A DNA stretch of 9,957 bases from Chloroflexota bacterium (GCA_024278255.1 JAJRTP010000519.1:1-9957); one strand, 5' to 3'; counted from the first letter of the stretch, positions 1 through 6,600 are shown. A program made the numbers and translations. Notes: a model not told the origin generated them from the letters alone.

Positions 1-566
1 TTAACAGGATGAGGGAATAAGAATACAGACCCTCCAAAAAGGATTAGTTTTGGCTTATGTTCTCTGATTACTTTTGCAGATTCATCTATATCGAGATTCA
101 TTTCTTCCCAATCAAATTTAAGATATTGAATTTTTAACCCATGAACTGCTCCAGCAGTTCCATTTATTAATCTTCCTGATTTTGAACCATATTTTGGACC
201 ATGTGATATATGACCACCTGAAGGAATTGGCATAGAGCACATGATATCTCCAGGATCGGTGAGAGCAGTCATCATCATGAGATTTGAGACAACACCAGAA
301 ATTGGTCTTACATCAGCAAAATTTACTTTAAAATATTTCTTCGCAAGATCGATACAAGTCTCTTCAATTTTGTCCAAATATTCACATCCAGCATAGACTC
401 TTTCTCCCGGCCATCCTTCTGCATATCTATGAGAGAGATCCGTATTGCATGCTTCTCTGCATTGGATTGATGTTACATTTTCACTTGCTATAAGAGGAAT
501 TGCTTGAGAAAATGCCGTATGATGTTCCATTAAGTCATTTTTTATTGATTTTAGTATATTTTCCAT
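1..566 (-). CDS. glyA: Serine hydroxymethyltransferase, archaeal type, N-terminal part (runs off the window)
   Basis: This is the PLP enzyme that interconverts serine and glycine while moving a one-carbon unit to or from a folate or pterin carrier in the cytosol. I read 188 codons from ATG at 566; the family is usually 410-450 residues, so the PLP-binding lysine and the C-terminus lie outside the window. Family motifs are visible: LIASEN at residues 25-30, HRYAEGWPGERVYAG at 46-60, DVRPISGVV at 85-93, GGHISHG at 117-123, GTAGAVHGL at 136-144 and FGGSVFLFPHP near the edge. The HGLK and PISGVV wording resembles archaeal rather than bacterial enzymes. The start fits a GGTGGT ribosome site at 571-576, four bases away. 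Low G+C and frequent AGA arginine codons contrast sharply with the genes after 1570. The family call is firm; the exact archaeal lineage (possibly Nitrososphaerota-like) is a guess. Confidence 0.92.
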   Translation of the reverse strand, partial: MENILKSIKNDLMEHHTAFSQAIPLIASENVTSIQCREACNTDLSHRYAEGWPGERVYAGCEYLDKIEETCIDLAKKYFKVNFADVRPISGVVSNLMMMTALTDPGDIMCSMPIPSGGHISHGPKYGSKSGRLINGTAGAVHGLKIQYLKFDWEEMNLDIDESAKVIREHKPKLILFGGSVFLFPHPV

Positions 567-751
567 TTATACCACCGAAAGTAAAGTAATTATCGGATTT
601 AAGATTAATTACACATTTAAAACCGACAAAATTCATGTATAATTGAATTAAATGAATAATTAATTAAAAAAACTAAGCATTAATTGGTAAATAAGAAATG
701 AATTTTTTAAATTAGAATAAAAATTGTTTTTAGGTGTATTCAGGTGTTTTT
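567..751 (-). promoter_or_regulatory. AT-rich archaeal intergenic region with possible TATA box for glyA
   Basis: This 185-base gap separates the coiled-coil gene from glyA, both on the minus strand. Read on the minus strand, TTTTAAAT at 622-615 resembles an archaeal TATA box. It would place transcription start about 25 bases on, near 594, giving a short leader before the GGTGGT site and the ATG at 566. Just after the coiled-coil stop, the minus strand has a T-rich run (CAATTTTTATT, around 715-725) that could end archaeal transcription. The whole stretch is so AT-rich that both calls are weak. Confidence 0.25.
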
Positions 752-1816
752 TTACTTACTGGATGATTCAAACAAGGCTCGGGCTTCAAAGATATTTAAT
801 TTCTTTCCTTGTTTCTTTTTCTCAAGAGCATCTTGAAGTGTTGCCTCTTGAATTTCTTTTCGTGCAATCCTACCTGCACGTGTTCCAGTTTGTCTAGCCT
901 TCCTACTTCGTTTCTGCTTTATTCTTAAAGCAGTATACTTGTTATGAAATTCATCAGCCACTATTTTACTTTCAGCGAGGTCTCTACTAATTTGATCGAT
1001 ATCTTTCTTTTTAATATCATTCTCTCTATAAAGTTCCAACATCAGAACATGGTAATTTTGACTATCTTCACTTAGTTGATGAATATTAGTATTAAATTCT
1101 TTCAACTGACCTCGAATAGTGTTAATTTCCTTGTAGATTTTTCTGGCTTCTGTGCTTTTCATTAAAGTCTTTCCTTCAGCCTCATTTTTTAAAACTTCCA
1201 ACTTTCGAATCTTTTCAATTATATCGTTTTCCTCTTTAATATCGAGAATTTCAGTTATAATTTTCTTTTCCAAAGCATTTATCTGGCTCTTAATCTTTCT
1301 TAAAGGAATATATCGTTTGTCTCTTTCGGTAGTAACTTTTTGCTTTTTACGATCTTGATCTTCATTTTCCTTTACGATTTTAAGATCGTTATTATACTTT
1401 GTAAGAGTCTTTAACAGAGTACCTCTTTGCTCCTTTAACACCTTAACTTGTTCATTCAAAGCATCACGCTTTTTCTTATATTCAGCAGCTCTTTCCCGGT
1501 TTAATCTAAAGTCTTCATCTAAACGTTTTCTTTCATTAATATTTTCTTTAGTTTTTAGATTAAATTCATCCCGCTTACCCAGTCCCACTACCAAAACCCG
1601 CGTGGCCGGAATTGCTCCGCGTGGGTAAAGGACGCCCACTTCGCCCGCCTTGCCCGTCAGATCGCCGCTGGCAATCAGGTCGGCAATGGCTCCGTCGAGA
1701 GCCTGGTTAACCGCGCCAGTCGCGCCGCCGGGCGTGGTCACGTCGTCGAACAGGTTTATGATAATTGTGTCTGCTTCTGCTAACTGAATACTGCCTTGTT
1801 GTACATTGATTTGCAT
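752..1816 (-). CDS. Chimeric ORF: PepA N-terminal fragment joined in frame to an archaeal coiled-coil protein
   Basis: One open frame of 354 codons encodes two unrelated proteins. Residues 1-87 (MQINVQQGSI to KRDEFNL) match the start of bacterial leucyl aminopeptidase. Residues 88-354 are a highly charged, almost Gly/Pro-free coiled coil with many Lys/Glu/Arg heptads, ending in a basic tail (RKARQTGTRAGRIARKE) and KKKQGKKLNIFEARALFE. This part resembles the uncharacterised archaeal coiled-coil family COG1340, often misnamed phosphoserine phosphatase; its function is unknown. Probably only its first few residues are lost, since the family is around 290 long. Base composition switches at the same point, from AT-rich (752-1555) to GC-richer. 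The start is the ATG at 1816, behind AAGGAG; the frame is open upstream to 1909, but that stretch is a palindromic repeat. It is probably not a real protein. The coiled-coil part is a genuine archaeal gene with its 5' end replaced. Confidence 0.75.
   Translation of the reverse strand: MQINVQQGSIQLAEADTIIINLFDDVTTPGGATGAVNQALDGAIADLIASGDLTGKAGEVGVLYPRGAIPATRVLVVGLGKRDEFNLKTKENINERKRLDEDFRLNRERAAEYKKKRDALNEQVKVLKEQRGTLLKTLTKYNNDLKIVKENEDQDRKKQKVTTERDKRYIPLRKIKSQINALEKKIITEILDIKEENDIIEKIRKLEVLKNEAEGKTLMKSTEARKIYKEINTIRGQLKEFNTNIHQLSEDSQNYHVLMLELYRENDIKKKDIDQISRDLAESKIVADEFHNKYTALRIKQKRSRKARQTGTRAGRIARKEIQEATLQDALEKKKQGKKLNIFEARALFESSSK
1556..1816 (-). pseudogene. pepA: Leucyl aminopeptidase (PepA, M17) N-terminal fragment
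   Basis: PepA is a cytosolic dizinc aminopeptidase of about 500 residues. Only the first 87 residues remain, from the non-catalytic N-terminal (macro-like) domain. Recognisable pieces are the opening QINVQQGSI, then LFDDVTTPGGATGAVNQALDGAI (residues 23-45, given here only as a landmark), the GEVGVLYPRGAIPATRVLVVGLG strand region and KRDEF, where the archaeal sequence takes over. The zinc ligands and the catalytic domain are all absent, so no peptidase activity is possible from this fragment. AAGGAG ends seven bases before the ATG at 1816. In the true genome the gene presumably continues; here it is cut by the junction rather than by mutation. It is divergent from the membrane protease gene at 2098. 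Confidence 0.8.
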
Positions 1817-1831
1817 GAGTCGCTCCTTATT

Positions 1832-1880
1832 TGTAGGGCGATTTTGTAAATCGCCCGCCGATTTGCAAAATCGGGCTACA
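1832..1880. repeat. Imperfect 22-bp inverted repeat, dispersed palindrome copy 1
   Basis: The arms at 1832-1853 (TGTAGGGCGATTTTGTAAAT...) and 1859-1880 pair with three mismatches around a five-base centre. The element lies 16-64 bases upstream of the pepA start, in its leader. A degenerate second copy sits at 3415-3467. A REP- or MITE-like dispersed element is the likely nature; a structured leader for pepA is an alternative. There is no room for a coding sequence. Confidence 0.75.
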
Positions 1881-1957
1881 ATCTTTTCCCCTATTGTACC
1901 GGCAAACACGGCCGTTGCGCTAGACAGTCATCTAATCTTTAGCGGCCTGAATCCGGT

Positions 1958-1986
1958 TTGCCCCTTGTCTTGCCCTGATGTATGAT
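1958..1986 (+). promoter_or_regulatory. Possible sigma70 promoter for the membrane protease gene
   Basis: TTGCCC at 1958-1963 (four of six to TTGACA) and TATGAT at 1981-1986 (five of six to TATAAT) are separated by exactly 17 bases. Transcription would start near 1993, leaving a leader of about 105 bases before the ATG at 2098. That leader contains the perfect palindrome at 2051-2083. The call rests on consensus and spacing only. Confidence 0.4.
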
Positions 1987-2050
1987 CCCCTATGAATGGT
2001 TGCCATGCGTGGCAGCCCCTTCTTGACAATAAAGAAGCGCCTTGGCATGT

Positions 2051-2083
2051 AGACCTGTCAGGTTTCGCAAACCTGACAGGTCT
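2051..2083. repeat. Perfect 15-bp inverted repeat with a 3-base loop
   Basis: AGACCTGTCAGGTTT (2051-2065) and its exact complement AAACCTGACAGGTCT (2069-2083) flank the loop CGC. The stem is strong, but no T-run follows on the plus strand and an A-run is lacking on the other side, so it is a poor intrinsic terminator. It ends 14 bases before the ATG at 2098, inside the predicted leader, where it could hinder translation. From memory, GACCTGTCAGGTTT-type palindromes recur between genes in Anaerolineae genomes, which favours a dispersed repeat. Confidence 0.8.
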
Positions 2084-2097
2084 GAAATGGACAACCT

Positions 2098-3333
2098 ATG
2101 CCTGCTTTGTTTGCCATTTTCAACCTTTTTGCCCTTATTTACCTGTTCAAAGGTATACAAATCCTGATAAAAATCAGGCGTGAGTGGGCAACCCTGCACC
2201 AGGAGCCGTTGACGCGGGCCAAGAAATATCTGGCTGACCAGGCTTCTTTTTTCATTGCCGTCCCCCCTGGCGTTATTGTCCATGAATTTTTCCATGCCCT
2301 GGCTGTCTGGTTGGTGGGCGGGCGAATTATAGATTTTGGGTATGGTTTGTTTTGGGGTTACGTGGTTCCCGCGGGGGAATTTTCGGCGGGGCAGAATTGG
2401 TTTATTGCCATTGCCGGGACGATTGGCAGCCTCTTGTATGGGGTGGCTATCTGGCTGTTGTTCCGCCGCAGTAAGGCCAGCAGTTTCCGTTATTTCGGTT
2501 TACGCGCTTTTCGCTTTCAGATTTATTTTGCCTTGCTTTACTATCCCATCCTGACCATTTTTATTGCCGGAACGGGTATTAGTGACTGGCTGACGATTTA
2601 TAATTTCCGCTTGACGCCGGTTTTGAGCGGGGTCACGGCCGTTATCCACATCACCCTCCTCTATCTCTTCTGGCGCACAGATCGGGAAGGCCGTTTTGAG
2701 ATGCCTGCTTTTGATACGGTGGCAGCGCAGGAAGATTTTCGGACATTGGCCGGGGAAACGGCCGTGCAGCCGCAAAATGCCCAATTGCAGTTCCGTTACA
2801 TAGATACCCTGTGGCGCGGCGGGGCCAAACACAAAGCCAAACATAAAGCGCAGCAATACCTGCGGGAAAATCCCAATTCGGCCACAGGCTGGCTGCTGCT
2901 GGCCCAAATGGAAAGCGAAAAGCAGGTCACCAAAAAGGCCAGGCAGAATGTGGAAAAAGCGCTGCAACTGGGTTTGTCTGATGCTAAACAGGTGGCCTCG
3001 GCCGATGTGCTGCTGGGGCGGTATGCTTTAGAACGGAATCAAGCGGCCGATGCAGTTAATTATTTTAGTCAGGCTATTGCTACGGCCGTGCCCAGCCGCG
3101 ATGCCCTCAGCCAGCCGCCCCACGAACTGCTCTTTTACGCCCAGCTTTACCATTGGCGCAGCCAGGCGTACCGTCGCCAAAACCAGTATAGTCTGGCCGG
3201 CCAAGACATCCGGGAGGCCATCCGCTTCGCCCAGGCTGCCAACAGCAACGTAGCGGCAGTCTACTACCAAAACGAACAAAAAATTATCCAGCATCACACC
3301 AATCAAACGCAGCACGCTCACAGTAACGTCTAA
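2098..3333 (+). CDS. Membrane protein with HExxH (M50-like) metalloprotease motif and C-terminal TPR-like repeats
   Basis: This is a 411-residue protein with two parts. The N-terminal 190 residues are membrane-embedded: a segment at about 3-24, a hydrophobic stretch at 52-75 holding HEFFH (62-66) followed by AVWLVGG, then segments around 103-122, 140-158 and 173-192. HExxH within a membrane helix followed by GG is the zinc-site pattern of site-2-protease-like (M50) enzymes. The usual downstream NPDG-like motif is not evident, but GISDW (160-164) in the fourth segment could supply an aspartate ligand. From about 225 to 385 the protein is soluble and alpha-helical with TPR-like units (ENPNSATGWLLLAQME, LLGRYALERNQAADAVNYFSQA, RSQAYRRQNQYSLAGQDIREAI). 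The ATG at 2098 has no clear Shine-Dalgarno, yet the first membrane segment begins there. I infer intramembrane proteolysis or a zinc-binding relic with a protein-docking tail; the substrate is unknown. It stands 219 bases before the importer operon. Confidence 0.7.
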   Translation: MPALFAIFNLFALIYLFKGIQILIKIRREWATLHQEPLTRAKKYLADQASFFIAVPPGVIVHEFFHALAVWLVGGRIIDFGYGLFWGYVVPAGEFSAGQNWFIAIAGTIGSLLYGVAIWLLFRRSKASSFRYFGLRAFRFQIYFALLYYPILTIFIAGTGISDWLTIYNFRLTPVLSGVTAVIHITLLYLFWRTDREGRFEMPAFDTVAAQEDFRTLAGETAVQPQNAQLQFRYIDTLWRGGAKHKAKHKAQQYLRENPNSATGWLLLAQMESEKQVTKKARQNVEKALQLGLSDAKQVASADVLLGRYALERNQAADAVNYFSQAIATAVPSRDALSQPPHELLFYAQLYHWRSQAYRRQNQYSLAGQDIREAIRFAQAANSNVAAVYYQNEQKIIQHHTNQTQHAHSNV

Positions 3334-3414
3334 AAGATGACATATATCACCCCAAGAACCTACTGATGAGAACTTATCACCAACCCAAAACCTTGTTAAC
3401 ATGCTCAAATCTAC

Positions 3415-3467
3415 CGTAGGGTGATTTTGTAAATCGCCCATAAAACGATTTGCAAAATCATTCTGCA
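3415..3467. repeat. Degenerate inverted repeat, dispersed palindrome copy 2
   Basis: The left arm (3415-3436, CGTAGGGTGATTTTGTAAAT...) and right arm (3446-3467) share the GATTTTG.AAATCG core with the copy at 1832-1880, but the arm ends have diverged (GGGTG against ATTCT). It occupies much of the 219-base gap between the protease gene and the lipoprotein gene. I see no convincing promoter inside it. Confidence 0.65.
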
Positions 3468-3468
3468 A

Positions 3469-3544
3469 AAGGAGGTGATGTTACCCGCAAAATCAGAGAA
3501 AATTAACCCGACATCCAATCAGTATAAATTTTCAATTTGAGGAG
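3469..3544 (+). promoter_or_regulatory. Leader of the transporter operon: ribosome sites and a possible 20-codon leader ORF
   Basis: GAGGAG at 3539-3544, eight bases before the ATG at 3553, is a good ribosome site for the lipoprotein. Further up, AAGGAGGTGATG (3469-3480) is a near-complete match to the 16S 3' end complement. Its ATG (3478) opens a 20-codon frame whose TGA (3538-3540) overlaps GAGGAG, an arrangement that would allow translational coupling. The gap between GGAGG and ATG is only two bases, which is poor for initiation. TATAAA at 3523-3528 could be a -10 box, but no -35 is visible. The ribosome site at 3539 is solid; the leader ORF is speculative. Confidence 0.4.
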
Positions 3545-3552
3545 AATTTAAG

Positions 3553-4917
3553 ATGAAAAAAAGAACCCTTTGGACACTTTTAGTAGCTATGACAGCCTTG
3601 CTGTTCCTGTTGGCTGCCTGTGGCGGCGGGCAAGCGGAAGAAGCGCCGGCCGAAGAACCGGCCCCCGCGGAAGAAGAAATGCCGGCCGAAGAAGCTCCGG
3701 CTGAGGAAGAAATGCCGGCCGAAGAAGAGGCTGCTGGTGGCGAAACCCTCACCGTGCAAGGCTTTGCCGGCGAACAAACCGTTACTATTCCTACTGTTGA
3801 AGAAGGCATGACAAATGTCGCTTTCGTCTACGTTGGCCCCATCGGTGATGGCGGTTGGACGTATGCGCACAATCAAGGTCGTCTCTATCTGGAAGAAAAC
3901 GGTGACAACATTCACACCGCCTATCTGGAAAGCATCCCTGAAGGCGCCGATGCCGAGCGCGTCATTCGTTCTCTGGCGCGGCAAGGCTTCGACGTTATCT
4001 TCACCACTTCTTTTGGCTACATGGACCCTACAGCCACGGTTGCTGAAGAATTCCCGGATACCGCTTTCATCCATCTTACTGGGCAGAAGAAAAATGATAC
4101 CAATTTTGGCAACGTCATGGGCGCTATGGAAGATATGAAATATCTGGCCGGGATGGTGGCTGGCGCTAAAGCGGCTGAAGATGGCTCCAACCGTGTCGGC
4201 ATTATCGCTCCTTTCCCCATTGCCGAGGTTATCCGTCTTTCCAATGCCGCCGCACTGGGCATGAGGCAAACCTGCCCCGAATGTGAAATGGACATTCGTT
4301 GGATATTCACCTGGTTTGATCCGGTACTGGAACGGGAAGCGGCCGAATCCTTGCTGGATGATGGCGCTACTGTCATTATTACCGGCGCAGACACGCCCGG
4401 CCCCGTACAGGCCGCCGGCGACCGCGGCTTTACCGGCCTGGCTTATGATTCGGACAACGCCTGTGTTGGTCTGGAAGATGTCTGCTTGGGTGTGCCTTAC
4501 TGGATTTGGGGACCTGTCTATCTGGATATTGTAGAACAAGTCCAGGCAGGCACCTGGGTGCCGGAAGATTTCTACGGTGAGGCCAGTGATGGTATGCTGG
4601 GCTTCTTCGGTTTCATGGAAGGCCAGGAACCATATCCCAGCGTGCCGGAAAGTGTCATTCCTGAGGTGCAAGATATGTTGGATAAGATGTTGGCCGGCGA
4701 TTTTACTCGTTTCGACATCTTTACCGGCCCTATCAATGACAATCAGGGTAACGTCGTTATCCCGGAAGGTACGACATTGACCCAATCTGATCTGGAAGGG
4801 TTGAGTCAGGGTTACATGGACGCTTTTGGTATTGAAGGCCGCGAAGCTTGCACTATCTGTATGGATTATCTGGTAGAAGGCTTTACGCCAACGGCCGAAA
4901 TTCCGCCGTTGGACTAA
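3553..4917 (+). CDS. BMP-family substrate-binding lipoprotein of an ABC importer (PnrA/BmpA type)
   Basis: This is the extracytoplasmic, lipid-anchored receptor of the importer encoded downstream. The 454 residues begin with a type II signal (MKKR, hydrophobic 6-20, LLAAC with the lipidated Cys23). Residues 24-64 are an acidic low-complexity linker of repeated PAEE/EEMPAEEA units, likely a spacer from the membrane. The BMP domain fills about 87-435: VAFVYVGPIGDGGWTYAHNQGR near its start, PEGADAERVIRSLA (129-142), TTSFGYMDP (151-159), TWFDPVLEREAAESLL (253-268) and FTGPINDNQGN (390-400). Relatives bind nucleosides (PnrA, NupN) or riboflavin (RfuA of Treponema); the sequence alone does not fix the ligand. 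Six cysteines after the lipobox form three close pairs (241/244, 304/311, 433/436), suggesting disulfides. The start is supported by GAGGAG eight bases upstream. It is first in its operon, as usual for binding proteins. Confidence 0.93.
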   Translation: MKKRTLWTLLVAMTALLFLLAACGGGQAEEAPAEEPAPAEEEMPAEEAPAEEEMPAEEEAAGGETLTVQGFAGEQTVTIPTVEEGMTNVAFVYVGPIGDGGWTYAHNQGRLYLEENGDNIHTAYLESIPEGADAERVIRSLARQGFDVIFTTSFGYMDPTATVAEEFPDTAFIHLTGQKKNDTNFGNVMGAMEDMKYLAGMVAGAKAAEDGSNRVGIIAPFPIAEVIRLSNAAALGMRQTCPECEMDIRWIFTWFDPVLEREAAESLLDDGATVIITGADTPGPVQAAGDRGFTGLAYDSDNACVGLEDVCLGVPYWIWGPVYLDIVEQVQAGTWVPEDFYGEASDGMLGFFGFMEGQEPYPSVPESVIPEVQDMLDKMLAGDFTRFDIFTGPINDNQGNVVIPEGTTLTQSDLEGLSQGYMDAFGIEGREACTICMDYLVEGFTPTAEIPPLD

Positions 4918-4925
4918 TGTTGTAA

Positions 4926-4981
4926 GAGATTGGAGGTTGGAGATTTGGGCAGGCGTGGCAAATCTCCAATTCTCCAATCTC
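4926..4981 (+). promoter_or_regulatory. Long intercistronic hairpin between binding protein and ATPase genes
   Basis: The arm GAGATTGGAGGTTGGAGATT(T) at 4926-4946 pairs with 4960-4981 with only one unpaired or mismatched position, around a 13-base loop (4947-4959). No T-run follows. It begins 9 bases after the lipoprotein stop and ends 7 bases before the AGGAGG of the ATPase gene. In operons of this kind such stems can shield the upstream message from 3' decay or cause partial termination, giving more binding protein than ATPase. A dispersed GATTGGAG repeat that landed here is also possible. Confidence 0.6.
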
Positions 4982-4998
4982 AGATTCAGGAGGCCGCC

Positions 4999-6549
4999 TT
5001 GACCCAATCAAAAACCAATGAAACATTGGCGCTGGATATGCGCGGTATTGTTAAGGAGTTTCCCGGTGTGCTCGCCAATGATGATGTGGATTTTACGCTG
5101 TGCCAGGGGGAAATCCACGCCCTTTTGGGAGAAAATGGAGCCGGGAAAAGCACATTGATGAATGTGCTGAGCGGTCTGTACCGGCCGGAAGCCGGTGAGA
5201 TTTATCTTTATGGGGAAAAGGTAGAACTGCATTCGCCGCGGGATGCGATTGATGCAGGGATTGGTATGGTGCATCAGCATTTTATGCTGGTTCCTACGTT
5301 GTCAGTGGCGGAAAATGTGGTGTTGGGCGACCCTTCTGTGAGTTACATCATCAATTATGAGGAGTTGGACAAACAGATTGGGGATATTGCGGAGCAGTTT
5401 GGCCTGGATATTGACCCCAAAGCGAAAATATGGCAGTTATCGGTGGGGGAACAGCAGCGGGTGGAGATTTTGAAGATGCTGTACCAGGGGGCCAAAATTC
5501 TGATTTTGGATGAGCCTACGGCCGTACTCACCCCTCAGGAAGTTACCGAACTGTTCAAAACATTGCGGGAGATGACTGCATCCGGCCGATCCGTCATTTT
5601 TATCAGTCATAAACTGGATGAAGTCCTGGAAATTTCAGATCGGGTCACCGTACTGCGGCGTGGTAAAGTCAGCGCCGAAGTGGTTTCTGCCGAAACGACC
5701 AAAGCGGGACTGGCTAAAACGATGGTCGGGCGCGAGGTTATTTTTCGCATAGAAAAGAAACAATCCGAACCGGGTGGTGTCGTTCTGGAAATTGACAAGG
5801 TAAACGCCCTTAATGACCGGGGACTGCCTGCTTTGCGTAATCTGTCACTTTCTATACGTTCCGGAGAAGTGGTGGGCATTGCCGGAGTGGCCGGTAATGG
5901 TCAGACGGAGCTGGCAGCGGTGATCAATGGGATGCGGGAGGTGGAAAGCGGCCGTATTCTGCTCAACGGTGTGGACATTACCAATAAACCGGCTACGATT
6001 TCTATTGATGCCGGCATGGCTTATATTCCGGCTGATCGCACCGGCGTTGGTTCGGCCCCTTCGCTGAGTGTAGAAGACAACGTTATTATGAAGGCGTATC
6101 GAAAGCCGCCGCTCAGCCATGGTTGGTCGCTGGATTTGAAGGAAATAGCCCGGTATGCCACGGATCTGGTTAAACGGTTCAATGTTAAGACGCCCAGCAT
6201 CAAAACGCAGTCACGGCTGCTGTCCGGCGGGAATTTGCAGAAGATGATTTTGGCGCGGGAATTGTCGCGGGAACCGGTGGCGATTACGGCCGTATATCCC
6301 AGTCGTGGTCTGGATGCCGGCGCTACTGAAGATGTCCACGAACGCCTGATCGAAGAGCGGGATCGGGGTGCGGCTATCTTTCTTGTTTCCGAAGACCTGG
6401 ATGAACTACTTTCCCTTTCTGACCGTATTGCGGTTATTTATGAAGGGCAAATTGTAGGTGAAGTGCCTCCGGATGATGATCGGATTGAGGAGATTGGTTT
6501 GTTGATGGCCGGGACGGCCGTTGCGTCAAGTAGTCCAGCAGCCGGGTAG
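4999..6549 (+). CDS. ABC importer ATPase with two nucleotide-binding domains (NupO/YufO-like)
   Basis: This cytosolic ATPase powers the BMP-type importer. It has 516 residues, the usual length, with two fused NBDs as in sugar/nucleoside importers (RbsA, NupO). NBD1: Walker A GENGAGKST (44-52), Q-loop region VHQHFMLVPTLSVAENV, signature LSVGE (147-151), Walker B LILDEPT (168-174), switch histidine in ISHKLDE. NBD2: degenerate Walker A GVAGNGQTE (296-304), signature LSGGN (408-412) and YPSRGLD (433-439) in place of EPT.GLD, with no acidic Walker B; degeneration of NBD2 is normal for this family. I place the start at TTG 4999, five bases after AGGAGG (4988-4993). The in-frame ATG at 4930 would translate the hairpin at 4926-4981 into a sequence without family resemblance. 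It is 81 bases after the lipoprotein stop and 51 before permease 1. Confidence 0.92.
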   Translation: MTQSKTNETLALDMRGIVKEFPGVLANDDVDFTLCQGEIHALLGENGAGKSTLMNVLSGLYRPEAGEIYLYGEKVELHSPRDAIDAGIGMVHQHFMLVPTLSVAENVVLGDPSVSYIINYEELDKQIGDIAEQFGLDIDPKAKIWQLSVGEQQRVEILKMLYQGAKILILDEPTAVLTPQEVTELFKTLREMTASGRSVIFISHKLDEVLEISDRVTVLRRGKVSAEVVSAETTKAGLAKTMVGREVIFRIEKKQSEPGGVVLEIDKVNALNDRGLPALRNLSLSIRSGEVVGIAGVAGNGQTELAAVINGMREVESGRILLNGVDITNKPATISIDAGMAYIPADRTGVGSAPSLSVEDNVIMKAYRKPPLSHGWSLDLKEIARYATDLVKRFNVKTPSIKTQSRLLSGGNLQKMILARELSREPVAITAVYPSRGLDAGATEDVHERLIEERDRGAAIFLVSEDLDELLSLSDRIAVIYEGQIVGEVPPDDDRIEEIGLLMAGTAVASSSPAAG

Positions 6550-6600
6550 TCAAAAGCCGACGGCCGGACGACAAGACCATCAGGCCACCATGGAGGATTT

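Noticed and set aside
1152..1358. Plus-strand hydrophobic 68-codon ORF
   Set aside because: It is the antisense reading of Lys/Glu-rich coiled-coil codons, which appear as Phe/Ser/Leu on the other strand.
1817..1909. N-terminal extension of the chimeric ORF up to 1909
   Set aside because: It would translate the palindromic repeat at 1832-1880; PepA similarity and AAGGAG point to the ATG at 1816.
1992..2183. Plus-strand 63-codon ORF before the protease gene
   Set aside because: It reads through the perfect palindrome at 2051-2083 and into the protease gene in another frame, with no ribosome site or similarity.
3616..3750. Repeated GAAGAA/GCCGGCC units as a tandem DNA repeat element
   Set aside because: They are codons of the acidic PAEE linker behind the lipobox, a common spacer in Chloroflexota lipoproteins.
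4930..4998. ATG start for the ATPase at 4930
   Set aside because: It would encode the hairpin arms and lacks a ribosome site; TTG 4999 behind AGGAGG fits family length.
3580..5007. Long open frame (475 codons) antisense to the lipoprotein gene
   Set aside because: It mirrors the lipoprotein gene almost end to end; low-complexity GAA/GCC codons keep the opposite strand open. Its product has no recognisable domain, and the plus-strand gene has clear motifs and a lipobox.
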